DNA from: Heliocidaris erythrogramma
Taxonomy: Eukaryota; Echinodermata; Echinoidea; Camarodonta; Echinometridae
DNA length: 64,000 bases
Direction: 5' to 3'
NCBI GenBank assembly: GCA_025617745.1
Contig: CM046853.1
Coordinates: 7,622,873-7,686,872 of the forward strand
Position numbers and translations under genes: made by a program. The notes under the pieces are model-generated. The model did not search any database and was not told the origin of the DNA. It was given only the letters and a program-made list of their open reading frames with translations. The first letter of the stretch is position 1. Every line of letters starts with the position of its first letter. Shown in pieces: positions 19,868 to 28,532 of the stretch.

Positions 19868-20290
19868 GTACTATAAAGAGTACCGAAGTGATGACGTCAC
19901 AAAAAGCTATTTTTTCATTTTGACATTTTTTATACTACATGTATATCTCAAAGGAACATGGTGAAAAACATCCAGAGCCCAAATTTTATGGCAATTGGCT
20001 CATTGGGCCCCGAGATATGGCCGCATGAATACCTCCTTAGCCCCATTGAAGTCAGTGTTAAATTGGCCTGGTTGTAAACTGTTGAGAACCAGGCCAATTT
20101 ACACTGACTTCAATGGGGCTAATTAGATATTCATATAGCCATACCTTGGGCCACCATGAACTGATTCATGTCAAATTTGATGTGTGAACGTTTTCCATCA
20201 TGCTCTACCTAAATATGGTCATAAAAATACTGAAATACAAAAATCAAAATTTGATGACGTCACACTTTGGTACCCTATTGCTATACATAA
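19868..20290. mobile_element. Foldback element with central 84-bp hairpin and TGACGTCA arms
   Basis: The arms carry AGTACCGAAGTGATGACGTC at the left and TGATGACGTCACACTTTGGTACC in inverse order at the right. At the centre, 20,038-20,121, TAGCCCCATTGAAGTCAGTG and GGCCTGGTT pair with AACCAGGCC and CACTGACTTCAATGGGGCTA to form a stem of about 35 bp. No coding capacity. The outer ends are approximate. Confidence 0.65.
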
Positions 20291-20428
20291 GTCATAAATG
20301 TCAAATTATCCTCTATTTCTTACGTACATGTCATGATGTAGCTTTCACACAACTCATCAAAATCTTCTCAGGCTCTCAGCAACAGAATACTCGAGTCCAA
20401 ATGACCCAGACTTCAGAAAGCCACTTAA

Positions 20429-21712
20429 AGGGGAATTAAACTCAAAATATAAGTGTGCTTATATTCAAAGGTGTAATATATTACTTCTTGTCGTCCTACG
20501 TAGTTTTGCATTAAAATATATACGAGATGGGTATAAATCAAGATTTTCTCAGCAAAATTTATCGTCTGCTAGCGATACTCGGGCTAGACCAAAATATCAG
20601 TCTATTTCGTTTGGGGATATGTTCCGCTGATACTACGTCTGGCTTCGCGGAATCCCTCTCCCACTTAGACCGAAGTCTGCCCCAGCCACTCCCGTTGGGG
20701 TCCATCGCTATGGTGCTACAAATATTCGGCTCATCGCGGACGAGCTATACATCCTTGTGCATTACTTTTGCTATGACCAAAGTTTGATTAAAATATCACA
20801 AATACCACATCACATAAAATCACCAGCTCTACTCATAGTTACATGAAAATATAAAAACATGCAATCGGAGTGATAATACGTACGTTTTCAATCTTTCTTT
20901 GGCAAAAAAAAATGCGATAGAATGTCGCAAACGATCTTTTCTCAGTGCTGGTCTCTCGAAAACCTGATTGCCAGTCACCATTGCGCACTCGCTGTAGTGC
21001 TTCAACATGGGAGAAAAGATCATTCGCAATCGTCCCCGATATAATATTCTCGCCTTTTTTTCATCGGAAAATATTCAAATCGTAAATTTCATCCTTATGA
21101 TTTTTTTATTGCATTGTTAAGTAAGGTTTGTGGCTATATTAGCTAATATTGCCCAGTAATCCTCAAATTGGCAAAAATCCTACCTAGGATATCGAAAAAC
21201 AGTGAGCAGAACAGAGGTACTGAATTTCTATAGAGTGGAGGTATAAAGCCTAAGAGCAACAAGCTGCTCGTGGTCTAGTGGTAAAGAAATCTGCATGGTC
21301 AAAGTATCCTTATTCTACACCGCACGTTCTACAATGTTGCTTGTTCGAATCCCACTCTTCTTGACTGATATTTTTTAAAAAAAGGAAATCTATAAATTTC
21401 AAATATGTATACACCTGTTATGTATTTTCCATCATATATGGGGATTTTTTTATAATGAAGAGAAACAATTTAGCTTGAGGATTAAAAATATCTTCCTGAC
21501 TGGACCGGTTTCCAGTGGTTCATGTACAACTCCATATCATCAAGAAAATGGCACCCCTATGCATGCCATGTAAAGTGTTTGATGAAACCGTAAACTAAAA
21601 TGTCTGGAATTTAAACCCTTTTCTGATATTTTATTTCTAAAGTGATACAGGTCAATGATTAAGAATACATTACACCTTTGAACATAATTTATATTCTAGT
21701 GTTAATTCTCCT
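20429..21712. mobile_element. TTAA-flanked non-autonomous element (AGGGGAATTAA ends)
   Basis: The left junction is TTAA-AGGGGAATTAAACTC and the right is GTTAATTCTCCT-TTAA. Subterminal TTCAAAGGTGTAAT and ATTACACCTTTGAA are also inverted. At 1.28 kb it lacks a transposase. It contains a tRNA-like segment at about 21,268-21,365. The TTAA target suggests mobilisation by a piggyBac- or Kolobok-type enzyme elsewhere (inference). Confidence 0.75.
21268..21365 (+). mobile_element. tRNA-like segment with A and B boxes
   Basis: GTGGTCTAGTGGTAAAG is a good A box and TGTTCGAATCCCACTC a good B box, but they lie about 65 bp apart with extra sequence between, more than in a normal tRNA. It could be a tRNA pseudogene, a SINE head or an intron-bearing tRNA; the acceptor stem is not convincing. 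Confidence 0.4.
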
Positions 21713-21736
21713 TTAACAAACTTTGGCAAACTCTAT

Positions 21737-21930
21737 GGCCGGAATTCACAAAGGAGGTTTAAACCATGGGTAAGGTTTAAACCTCCTTAAACGTACTAAA
21801 ATAAGCGTAAATAAGCGCACATTGCTCAAAGTATATGATTGGAGCGGATTCCGTGCGCACGTACGCTTAAAAAACCCAAGAGGGGGTTTAAATCATGGTT
21901 TAAACCAAACCTCCTTTGTGAATTCGGGCC
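21737..21930. mobile_element. 194-bp MITE (GGCCGGAATTCACAAAGGAG ends)
   Basis: Terminal inverted repeats GGCCGGAATTCACAAAGGAG and CTCCTTTGTGAATTCGGGCC, each followed inward by GGTTTAAACC boxes (left: GGTTTAAACCATGGGTAAGG). No coding capacity. Confidence 0.85.
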
Positions 21931-22138
21931 TAAGTGCCGACGATCTCCGACCTTAGCGGAGGAAGGATACAAGAGAGAGAGAGTCTCTAACTGCCCTTAC
22001 ATGTATGAGTTTGAAGACATATAATGGTGAAGTTGTATTTTGCTATCAAAATGATGGTCATACATTAAATATCATCATTATCATATCATGTCATATTTTC
22101 TTGCACTAATTTTGAAGCAATAATTTGTTAACATGATT
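21931..22138. other. Spacer left of the DIRS-like element; no gene seen
   Basis: Low-GC sequence with ATCATCATTATCATATC runs. Nothing coding is recognised. Confidence 0.5.
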
Positions 22139-22297
22139 ATTTACAGCAATAAATCGATGTATCTACCTATTTGCTAGTTTCCCAAACTATGCCGTCATTC
22201 GAGAAAACCTAAGTCTAAAACGCGCAGCCCCTGCCTGCGCGCGCGTACTCCCCGTCCACCAATCCAATCGCGCCACCGCCATACTCTTCCTCTTCCG
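22139..22297. repeat. DIRS-like left inverted terminal repeat
   Basis: Runs from ATTTACAGCAATAAATCGAT to CATACTCTTCCTCTTCCG. It contains a CG-rich core, CGCAGCCCCTGCCTGCGCGC, that matches the right repeat in inverse orientation without visible change over more than 100 bp. Confidence 0.92.
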
Positions 22298-23589
22298 TTC
22301 TCGCCCGTCAGAGAAGTGACATCTATGAAGCTAAGTCTTAACCTAAATTGCGAGATTTTTACCTCCAAAAGCGTTTTTGGTTGCCTTTCGCAATAAAAAT
22401 CCCGTTCACCATGTTTTCACACTCATTTTGGTGTATCGGATTTTTCCTGAGTCAACCTCCTTCACGGTAAATTAATGAAATTACTTTGCCGTTTTTCCTC
22501 ACTTTCGTGGCTTTATTCACAGACGGTGTACTAGTACACTGCGTCGGGCTAGCCCCCGTGTCTGTAGGTGGTTGATTCAACGCGCTTAGACAAGCGGTCT
22601 TATCATACGTTGTGCTCCGTAATAGGAGTTTATTCCCACTCCGTCTTGTGAGTTGGTTGTTACCTTTATATAGATCTATACTGTTTTGTAATAATAATAA
22701 ATTTATTACTATAAATGGATTTCTATATTTGTTGCTTGTCTTTAATTTCAGCCATGTCGAGGTCTCCGTTCGGCTGGCGTTCCCCAGTATTTAATACTTA
22801 TAAGGGGACTCGCCCAGCCTTGGAAGGGTTGGCTGCGAGAATTTAATCTCGCACCAACATTATAACTTCCACGGAGCTTCGACTAAGGTAAGTTAGGGCC
22901 TACTTCGTGTACGGCTCGCCCCGTTATGAGTTCGCCGTCTATTTTGACGACCAACTCATGCGGGGAAAACCGAGAGAGTGAGTGCTGGAACACGGCCAAT
23001 ACCTCTCTCGAAGATAGAGACTTGTATAACGGTGGGAGTGAGTGCCTCCGGCCAATACCTCTCACCGATAAAACTGTGGGTGTTATCCCTGCCCACAGTT
23101 CGTCTCGCTCGAGCATCATTCCTCGCTCTCTAGCCATAGGTGTGATTGCTCAGGGATCGGCTCCTTTTGTCTCTCCGCACGCTTCTACCACAAGCAAGGC
23201 GGGTAAGGGAAAAAGAGAGTCGTGATCCTCCAAAAGTACTCCCTTCAGGGCCTACTACGGAGGCGGTGCCCGTTTCTAAGGGTAAAGGGGGCGATAAACA
23301 TGCCCACCTGCCCAAGAAGCGTAAGCGCCAGAGTACTGCCCAGCCAACAGGCGAGGCGGACTCTCTCCCCTTGACACCGACTGTGTGTTCACCTCATGTG
23401 TCAGGGGGGACCAAGAAGAAGAAAGTTAGCCCCCAAGGGGCGACCACTTCTTCTGAGTTAGGCGTCTCCCATGAACTTTTGAATTATCTCAAGATCATTG
23501 TGGAGCGGAGTGGTTGGTCAGACTCTGTGTCTGTACTCCCCACCACGCCTGACTCCAACCCCTCCCCCCAAGGGGGAAGGGGGGATACC

Positions 23590-23870
23590 TGTACCCGACC
23601 CGACCCAGGTCCGGTTCGGATACCGGGTCGGATACCGGATCCGGTTCGGATACCGGTTCCGGTTCGGATACCGGATATCCGGTTTCGGATACCGGTTCCG
23701 GTTCGGATACCGGATATCCGGTTCGGATACCGGTTTTGCCGGATATCCGGTTCGGATACCGGTTTTTACCGGATATCCGGTTCGGATACCGGTTTTGCCG
23801 GATATCCGGTTCGGATACCGGTTTTTACCGGATATCCGGTTCGGATACCGGTTTTTACCGGTTATCCGGC
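23590..23870. repeat. GGTTCGGATACCGG minisatellite inside gag
   Basis: About eighteen variants of the 14-bp GGTTCGGATACCGG, alternating with GATATCCGG and TTTTACC/TTTTGCC spacers. Later units form a regular higher-order block of about 32 bp. Each unit is palindromic around CCGGATATCCGG. Encoded peptides are RIPVFTGYPV-like in one frame and DIRFGYRF-like in another. Confidence 0.92.
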
Positions 23871-24379
23871 TAGGAACACTGGTTTTCCCTTGTTTACCAC
23901 CACTGCTTCTAGTGGGTTGGGATCCGGTTCCTTTTCTCAGGTATCTGGCTCATTGTGTTTGTTTTCCAACACACTAGAGCCTTACCGCCCCACTTCGGGC
24001 GTCTCTCGACCACGTTCAGCTTTGATCGTCCGGTCGGGGCTACTCCCATTCCAGCGGCACTTGGTGCTCCGCCTGGGGAGGAATCCTGGGACTGCTTACA
24101 CCGCCCTTCTTGGGATCAGGTTTCAGTCTGGATTTTCGGAGGATGATGCCTCTTCACAGGCTGAGATTACACCCCAGGCCTTTGGGTCCTTGGCGGTAGA
24201 GACTCAAGCCCTGCTGGAGAAGTTTCTTCCCGACACTTTTACAGAGTCGGGCTGATCCGGGACATCCGTCTCTCCTTTTTCAAGGTGAGCGTCCCTCCAA
24301 GGGCATCCCTCTTACGGAGGACTGTAAGCGAGTCTTCAATGACTTCGCCTCACAGCCTCTTGCACCCTTAGTAGGGTCC

Positions 24380-24975
24380 GTCCCTCGGCCGGGGATTTCA
24401 CCTTCTCTAAACAGGACACTCTCGAATTATATTACGAGAAAGTCCCGTTCCAGTGACCTCCTACATGTAGGTGGTAGGCTTGGTGTCCACTTAAGAGTAC
24501 ACCTTGCGCCAAAATAGAGAGGTTCCCGTCCTTATTGGAAGTTCATTCCAGGACTGGCCTGAGGCTGACTGCCTACTTGGGTACGCTCCTTTCCCTTAGC
24601 GCTAGGAGCCAGCACCTCGAGATGTCCGACTCGGACATCCTGTGCTAGACGAAGCCCCTTGTCCAAGGACAGGCTCGTTGTAAAACCGTCCCTCGGCTGG
24701 GTTTTTCACCTTCTCTCGACAGGACACTCGATTAAATTACGAGAAAGTCCTGTTCCAGTGACCCCCTACATGTAGGTGGTAGGCTTGGTGTCAACTTTAA
24801 GAGTACACCTTACGCCAAATAGAGAAGCTCCCGTCCTTAATGGAAGCTCATTCCAGGACTGGCCTGAGGCTGACTGCCCACTTGGGTACGCTCCTTTCCT
24901 TTCGCGCTAGGAGTCAGCACCTCGAGATGTCCGACTCGGACATCCTGTTGCTAGACGAAGCCTTGTCCTGGACAG
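24380..24975. repeat. About 300-bp tandem duplication inside gag
   Basis: The block starting CCGTCCCTCGGC(C/T)GGG, with TTCACCTTCTCT, TACATGTAGGTGGTAGGCTT and CACCTCGAGATGTCCGACTC, occurs at about 24,379 and again at about 24,690. The copies differ by a few substitutions and small indels, so the duplication is older than the present base changes or has since decayed. Confidence 0.88.
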
Positions 24976-25436
24976 GCTCGTTGTGGTTGGAACTGTCTGT
25001 GTCGACAGCAATAGCCACCAATGCTAGGAGGAACTTACGCTTTCCTCTCTGGGCATTGCGGATGCGGACATACCTGCCCTCCTGGCCAGGGTCCCGCACT
25101 CCGGCCTTCACCTCTTTGGAGGTAAGGGGCCTGATGTGATTCAACTTGAGGTTGATTCACGCAAGCAGGCGACGGAACTTCTGAAACGCCTTAAGTCCTC
25201 GGCTCCTAAGCCGCAGGCCCAGGCTGTCTTTCCGCCTCCTAGACGCGGTGGCGCTTCCAGCTGCCCCGTGCACAGGTGCGCCCCGAGCGTTGGAGGAGAG
25301 GGTTGGCGGCCGTCTTCAGTACCTTCCCGCCTGGGAAGGAATTACCGACGACGTTTTGTGCACCCCTTCGTGCGAGGAGGCTTCTGCATACTTTTCGCAA
25401 AGCCCCTCCCACACGGAACCGTCCGCCACAACCCTC

Positions 25437-26020
25437 CTACACTATCGCCCCCTTTCTAGAGCACATCTCCACCGAGATTCAAGAGCTGCTGGAAAAGGGC
25501 GCGATCGAAAGGGTAAGAGACCACCCCAGTTGTGCCTCTCCCCTATCTTATATTCCCAAATGCTCGGGGAAGCTCAGAATGATCTTGAATATGGAGGTCA
25601 TCAATTCCTTCATACCAAGAGAGGTTTTTCCACAGGGAAACCTTGGCCTCGATTCTCCCGGCGATCAGACCGTCAGATGTGGCTATTTCGGTAGACTTGA
25701 AAGATACTTTCACATACCGATACACCCTTCTTCAAGGGACCTTCTAGGTTTCTCCTTCAAGGCGAAACTTTCCGGTTCGAGGCCTTAAATTTCGGCCTGA
25801 AACCGGCTCCTCGAGTGTTACTCGAGCAGTCTCTACCCTAGCCGCTTCCCTCAGGATCGCGGTCTGAGACTTTTTCACTTACCTGGACCACTGGCTCCTG
25901 GTGGCGAGCTCTGTGTCCGTCCTTCAGTCGCACATGGCCCTACTTCTCCGTACTACGCAAGAAGTACGATTCATAGCCAACTGGGACAAGTAGGAGTTGA
26001 CTCCTACCCGCAGACCCATT
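25437..26020 (+). pseudogene. DIRS-like reverse transcriptase with mutated active site
   Basis: Begins with EIQELLEKGAIERVRDHPSC, SPLSYIPKCSGKLRMILNME and NSFIPREVF, the conserved DIRS/Ty3-type RT opening, in the frame to 25,786. A second frame near 25,872 reads FFTYLDHWLLVASS. Relatives have YLDDW at this site; the second metal-binding Asp is His here (GAC CAC). Loss of that Asp should abolish polymerase activity. Frameshifts separate the two parts. Confidence 0.85.
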
Positions 26021-26028
26021 TACCTAGA

Positions 26029-26900
26029 GTGCGGAAATTAGACATTGTGAACCAACTTACCCGCCCCAGTCGGGAGAGAATTCACGCAATTGTCTTTCTA
26101 GCTCGATCTCTTCGTCTCTTACGTCGAGTTCGGGCAGGCCGATGGCACCAGTTCTTGGACCACTTATCGAGCCATAGGGATGTCCTCAAAGACTGTTGGC
26201 TTCATATGAGGCCTTTTCCAACTTCATCTTCTGAAGTTTTCAAGCCCAGTGTAGACTCGCTCAAGGTGTGGATTCCTCTCTCCGAGGAGATCAAACGCCT
26301 ACTTATCGCCCTGTTCGGACCAGGTGGTCTCGGGGGACTGGTCACACCTGTGCACCTTGCCCCACTTATTGTGTTGGAATTGATGGCAGTCCTCATGTCT
26401 CTCCACCTTTTCGAGAACATGTTTGTAGGTCGCTCCGTCCTGATTTTGACGGTCAGCACCTCTGTTGCTGCTTACATCAACAGGCAGGGCGGGACTCTTC
26501 CCGCTACCCTGAACGATCTAACCGCCAAACTTAAGAGTGGTGTCGGCCTCACCGAGTGATTCCGATCGCCTCCTATGTTCCCGGGCGGGACAATCTGATT
26601 GCAGATTTGCTGTCCCGAGACATGTGTCCCCCCTCCGAGTGGTCACTGAATCAAGAGGTCTTCGACTACTTCAGTTCAGTCTGCGCCCATCTGGAGATAG
26701 ACCTGTTTGCGACAGCTCTGAATCATCGCCTCCCGAGTTTGCTCTCGAGTGCGAGATCCGGAAGCTTGGGCCCTCAATGCGTTCTCCCTTCAGGGAAGAA
26801 CTTCTGGGGTTACGCCTTTCCGCCGATCTCCTTAATTCCTCAGTTCCTGGGGAAGATTCAGGAGGATCAGGCGTGGGTTTCTGCTCATAGCACCTTGCTG
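26029..26900 (+). pseudogene. DIRS-like RNase H and connection region
   Basis: 26,029-26,540 has LDHLSSHRDVLKDCWLHMRP and VWIPLSEEIKRLL, typical of the segment after RT in DIRS elements. A frame change leads to VPGRDNLIADLLSRDM, SEWSLNQEVFDYF, DLFATALNHRLP and FWGYAFPPISLIPQFLGKI (26,570-26,870). The AD(L)LSR and DLFAT...NH...P motifs are a recognisable DIRS/Ngaro-type signature. Confidence 0.85.
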
Positions 26901-27089
26901 GCCGAGGAGACCTTGGTTTCCTCTTCTTCTGTCTCTGCTGGACGGTCGGCCTCTCTCCCTTCTATGGAAAGCAGTCCTCAGATCAGCCCCTGTCGGGGAT
27001 CCTCCACCATCGTCCGGCGGCTCTACATTGACCGCCTGGCCGCTATTGGGGAGGAAGCGAGGACTCTCAGAGAGAGCCTCCCAGTTCAT

Positions 27090-28035
27090 AGTCCAGAGCA
27101 GAAGAGTTTCTACCCGAGCTGTTGTCAACTCGAGTTTAGAAACCTTCCATGCTTGTTGGGGAGAAGGGGTTTGTTTTCCCCGTTTCTGCCCCGGTGGGTG
27201 CTTTTACAGCAATTTTCCTTATTACTCCTTTCGATAAGGGCAGGGCCCTCTCTAACTTAGTGGTTACCGGTCCGCTATTACTGCGGTTCACCTTGGTTTT
27301 TTTTCTGATGGTTCGGGAGTTTCAATCTCTCCCTTCCTGACTCATTTGCTGAGGTCTTTCTTTTGACACGCCCAGCATATCGCCAGTTGACTCCTGCGTG
27401 GAGCCTTCCTTGGTTTTGGACGCCTTGGCCAAACCGCCCTTTGGGCCGTTCTGCAAAGCGTCGTTACACCATCTCCCGATTAAGAACACCTTTCTCTCTC
27501 TACGGCCCCCGGGCATATCAGATGGGAAAGGCAAGGTGTACGTCTTGTCCCTCGACCTTCGTTAGTGCCAAGAATCAGACGGATTCTTCTGGCTTAATCG
27601 AAGTGTTCTTGAGTCCTCTGTCGGAATTCTCTTCCGTCATGGAGGATAAATCTTGGTGCCCTGTTAGGGCTCTCAAATGGTACTTGGATAGGACTACGGT
27701 TGTTTTTGTAAGGATGATCAGCTCTTCTCTTTTTCCATCACCTTTCTTCCCCAGCATCACGGGAGACTATCTTCCGTTGGATTGTCGAGGCTATCCAAGC
27801 TGCGGGTTCGGAGGCTGTCCTGTCTGGGAAGCCTCCCAGAGCGCATGACACTAGGAGTGTTCTACCTCCTGGGCGCTTTGTCAGGTTCATCCCTTTGGAA
27901 GACTTTTGAGGGCCGCCTTTTGGCGTTCCCCTACTTTCTTCACATCCTTCTATCTTAAGGATGCTCCTTCGGGTGAGGTTGGATTTGAAACCTCTGGGTT
28001 GAGAGCTGCTTCGTCGTCTCTGTCTGCCCCGCGTT
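27090..28035 (+). pseudogene. DIRS-like tyrosine recombinase
   Basis: Readable in changing frames: ETFHACWGEGVCF, an alpha-helical DKGRALS segment, a TRPAYRQLTPAW box, an SSVMEDKSWCPVRALKWYLD box (27,640-27,690), then PRAHDTRSV (27,835-27,861) with the catalytic HxxR pair, and AAFWRSPTFFTSFYLKD (27,905-27,958) with the expected Tyr nucleophile. The C-terminal catalytic residues HxxR...Y are preserved although the frame is not. In the family this enzyme integrates the circular DNA form. Confidence 0.8.
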
Positions 28036-28086
28036 AGTTACTCCCGTCCTGGGACATGCCACCCGGGTTTTTATCCGTGCTATTCT

Positions 28087-28180
28087 AGCAAATAGGTAGA
28101 TACATCGATTTATTGCTGTAAATCAAGAAAATTATAACTAATTTTGTTATTTACTAGATAAATCTATGTATCTGCCTATG
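28087..28180. repeat. DIRS internal complementary region
   Basis: CTAGCAAATAGGTAGATACA to TATTGCTGTAAAT is the reverse complement of the element's left outer end. AATCAAGAAAATTATAAC to ATGTATCTGCCTAT is the reverse complement of its right outer end. The two share AAT at the join. This is the template thought to restore both termini during rolling-circle-like reverse transcription. Confidence 0.93.
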
Positions 28181-28238
28181 TCCCTCCCTCCAGCCCCTCT
28201 CCTTGTCTGACATGTCCTAGATTCTGTCTCTGACTGCT

Positions 28239-28424
28239 CGGAAGAGGAAGAGTATGGCGGTGGCGCGATTGGATTGGTGGACGGGGAGTACGCGCGCGCA
28301 GGCAGGGGCTGCGCGTTTTAGACTTAGGTTTTCTCGAATGACGGCATAGTTTGGGAAACTAGCAAATAGGCAGATACATAGATTTATCTAGTAAATAACA
28401 AAATTAGTTATAATTTTCTTGATT
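28239..28424. repeat. DIRS-like right inverted terminal repeat
   Basis: CGGAAGAGGAAGAGTATGGC to CAAATAGGCAGATACATAGA mirrors the left repeat, then runs to TAATTTTCTTGATT at the outer end. The outermost bases differ from the left end, as usual for DIRS elements, and match the internal complementary region instead. Confidence 0.9.
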
Positions 28425-28532
28425 AGTACATTCCAGTGAAATTATTCCAAATATTAACTGTTAAGAGTCTTTTCACTAATTTGATTTTCCTTTTTGGTCT
28501 TCTTTTGACAGCTGATAGGAAACTATTTCTCC
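28425..28532 (+). other. End of 5' intron and 5' UTR of DNPEP
   Basis: Between the DIRS-like right end and the ATG. A pyrimidine-rich stretch, TTTTCCTTTTTGGTCTTC, leads to TTTTGACAG at 28,511, followed by 21 bases of 5' UTR. A possible branch site, CACTAAT, lies near 28,473. The DIRS insertion therefore stopped just short of the acceptor signals. Confidence 0.65.

Larger units (their letters stand above)
22754..25240 (+). pseudogene. DIRS-like gag remnant
   Basis: The likely start is the ATG at 22,754 (MSRSPFGWRSPVFNTYKG), after a TTTAATTTCAG stretch. The frame soon breaks and reopens several times. The segment 23,146-23,590 has a basic nuclear-localisation-like PKKRKRQ and a Lys/Pro-rich linker. 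From 23,590 to 23,870 it is replaced by an expanded GGATACCGG repeat. About 24,380-24,975 carries a tandem duplication. The 3' part reads VIQLEVDSRKQATELLKRL (25,134 onward). Gag-like role is assigned from position before RT and from the basic composition, not from a diagnostic motif. Confidence 0.6.
22139..28424 (+). mobile_element. DIRS-like tyrosine-recombinase retrotransposon, complete ends, inactive
   Basis: The architecture is that of DIRS elements. There are inverted terminal repeats (22,139-22,297 and 28,239-28,424) and an internal complementary region (28,087-28,180) that contains the complement of both outer ends joined back to back. Between them lie gag, RT, RNase H and tyrosine recombinase, in that order, all on the plus strand. 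DIRS elements integrate circular DNA through the recombinase and make no target duplication; none is seen. Many frameshifts and a mutated RT active site show that this copy is dead. Its right end lies 88 bp before the splice acceptor of the first recognised DNPEP exon, so it sits in a 5' intron or just upstream of that gene. Confidence 0.92.

Noticed and set aside
23146-24255. 369-codon frame as a host protein
   Set aside because: It covers the gag region of the DIRS-like element and runs through a palindromic minisatellite, so it is a decayed element frame and not a host gene.
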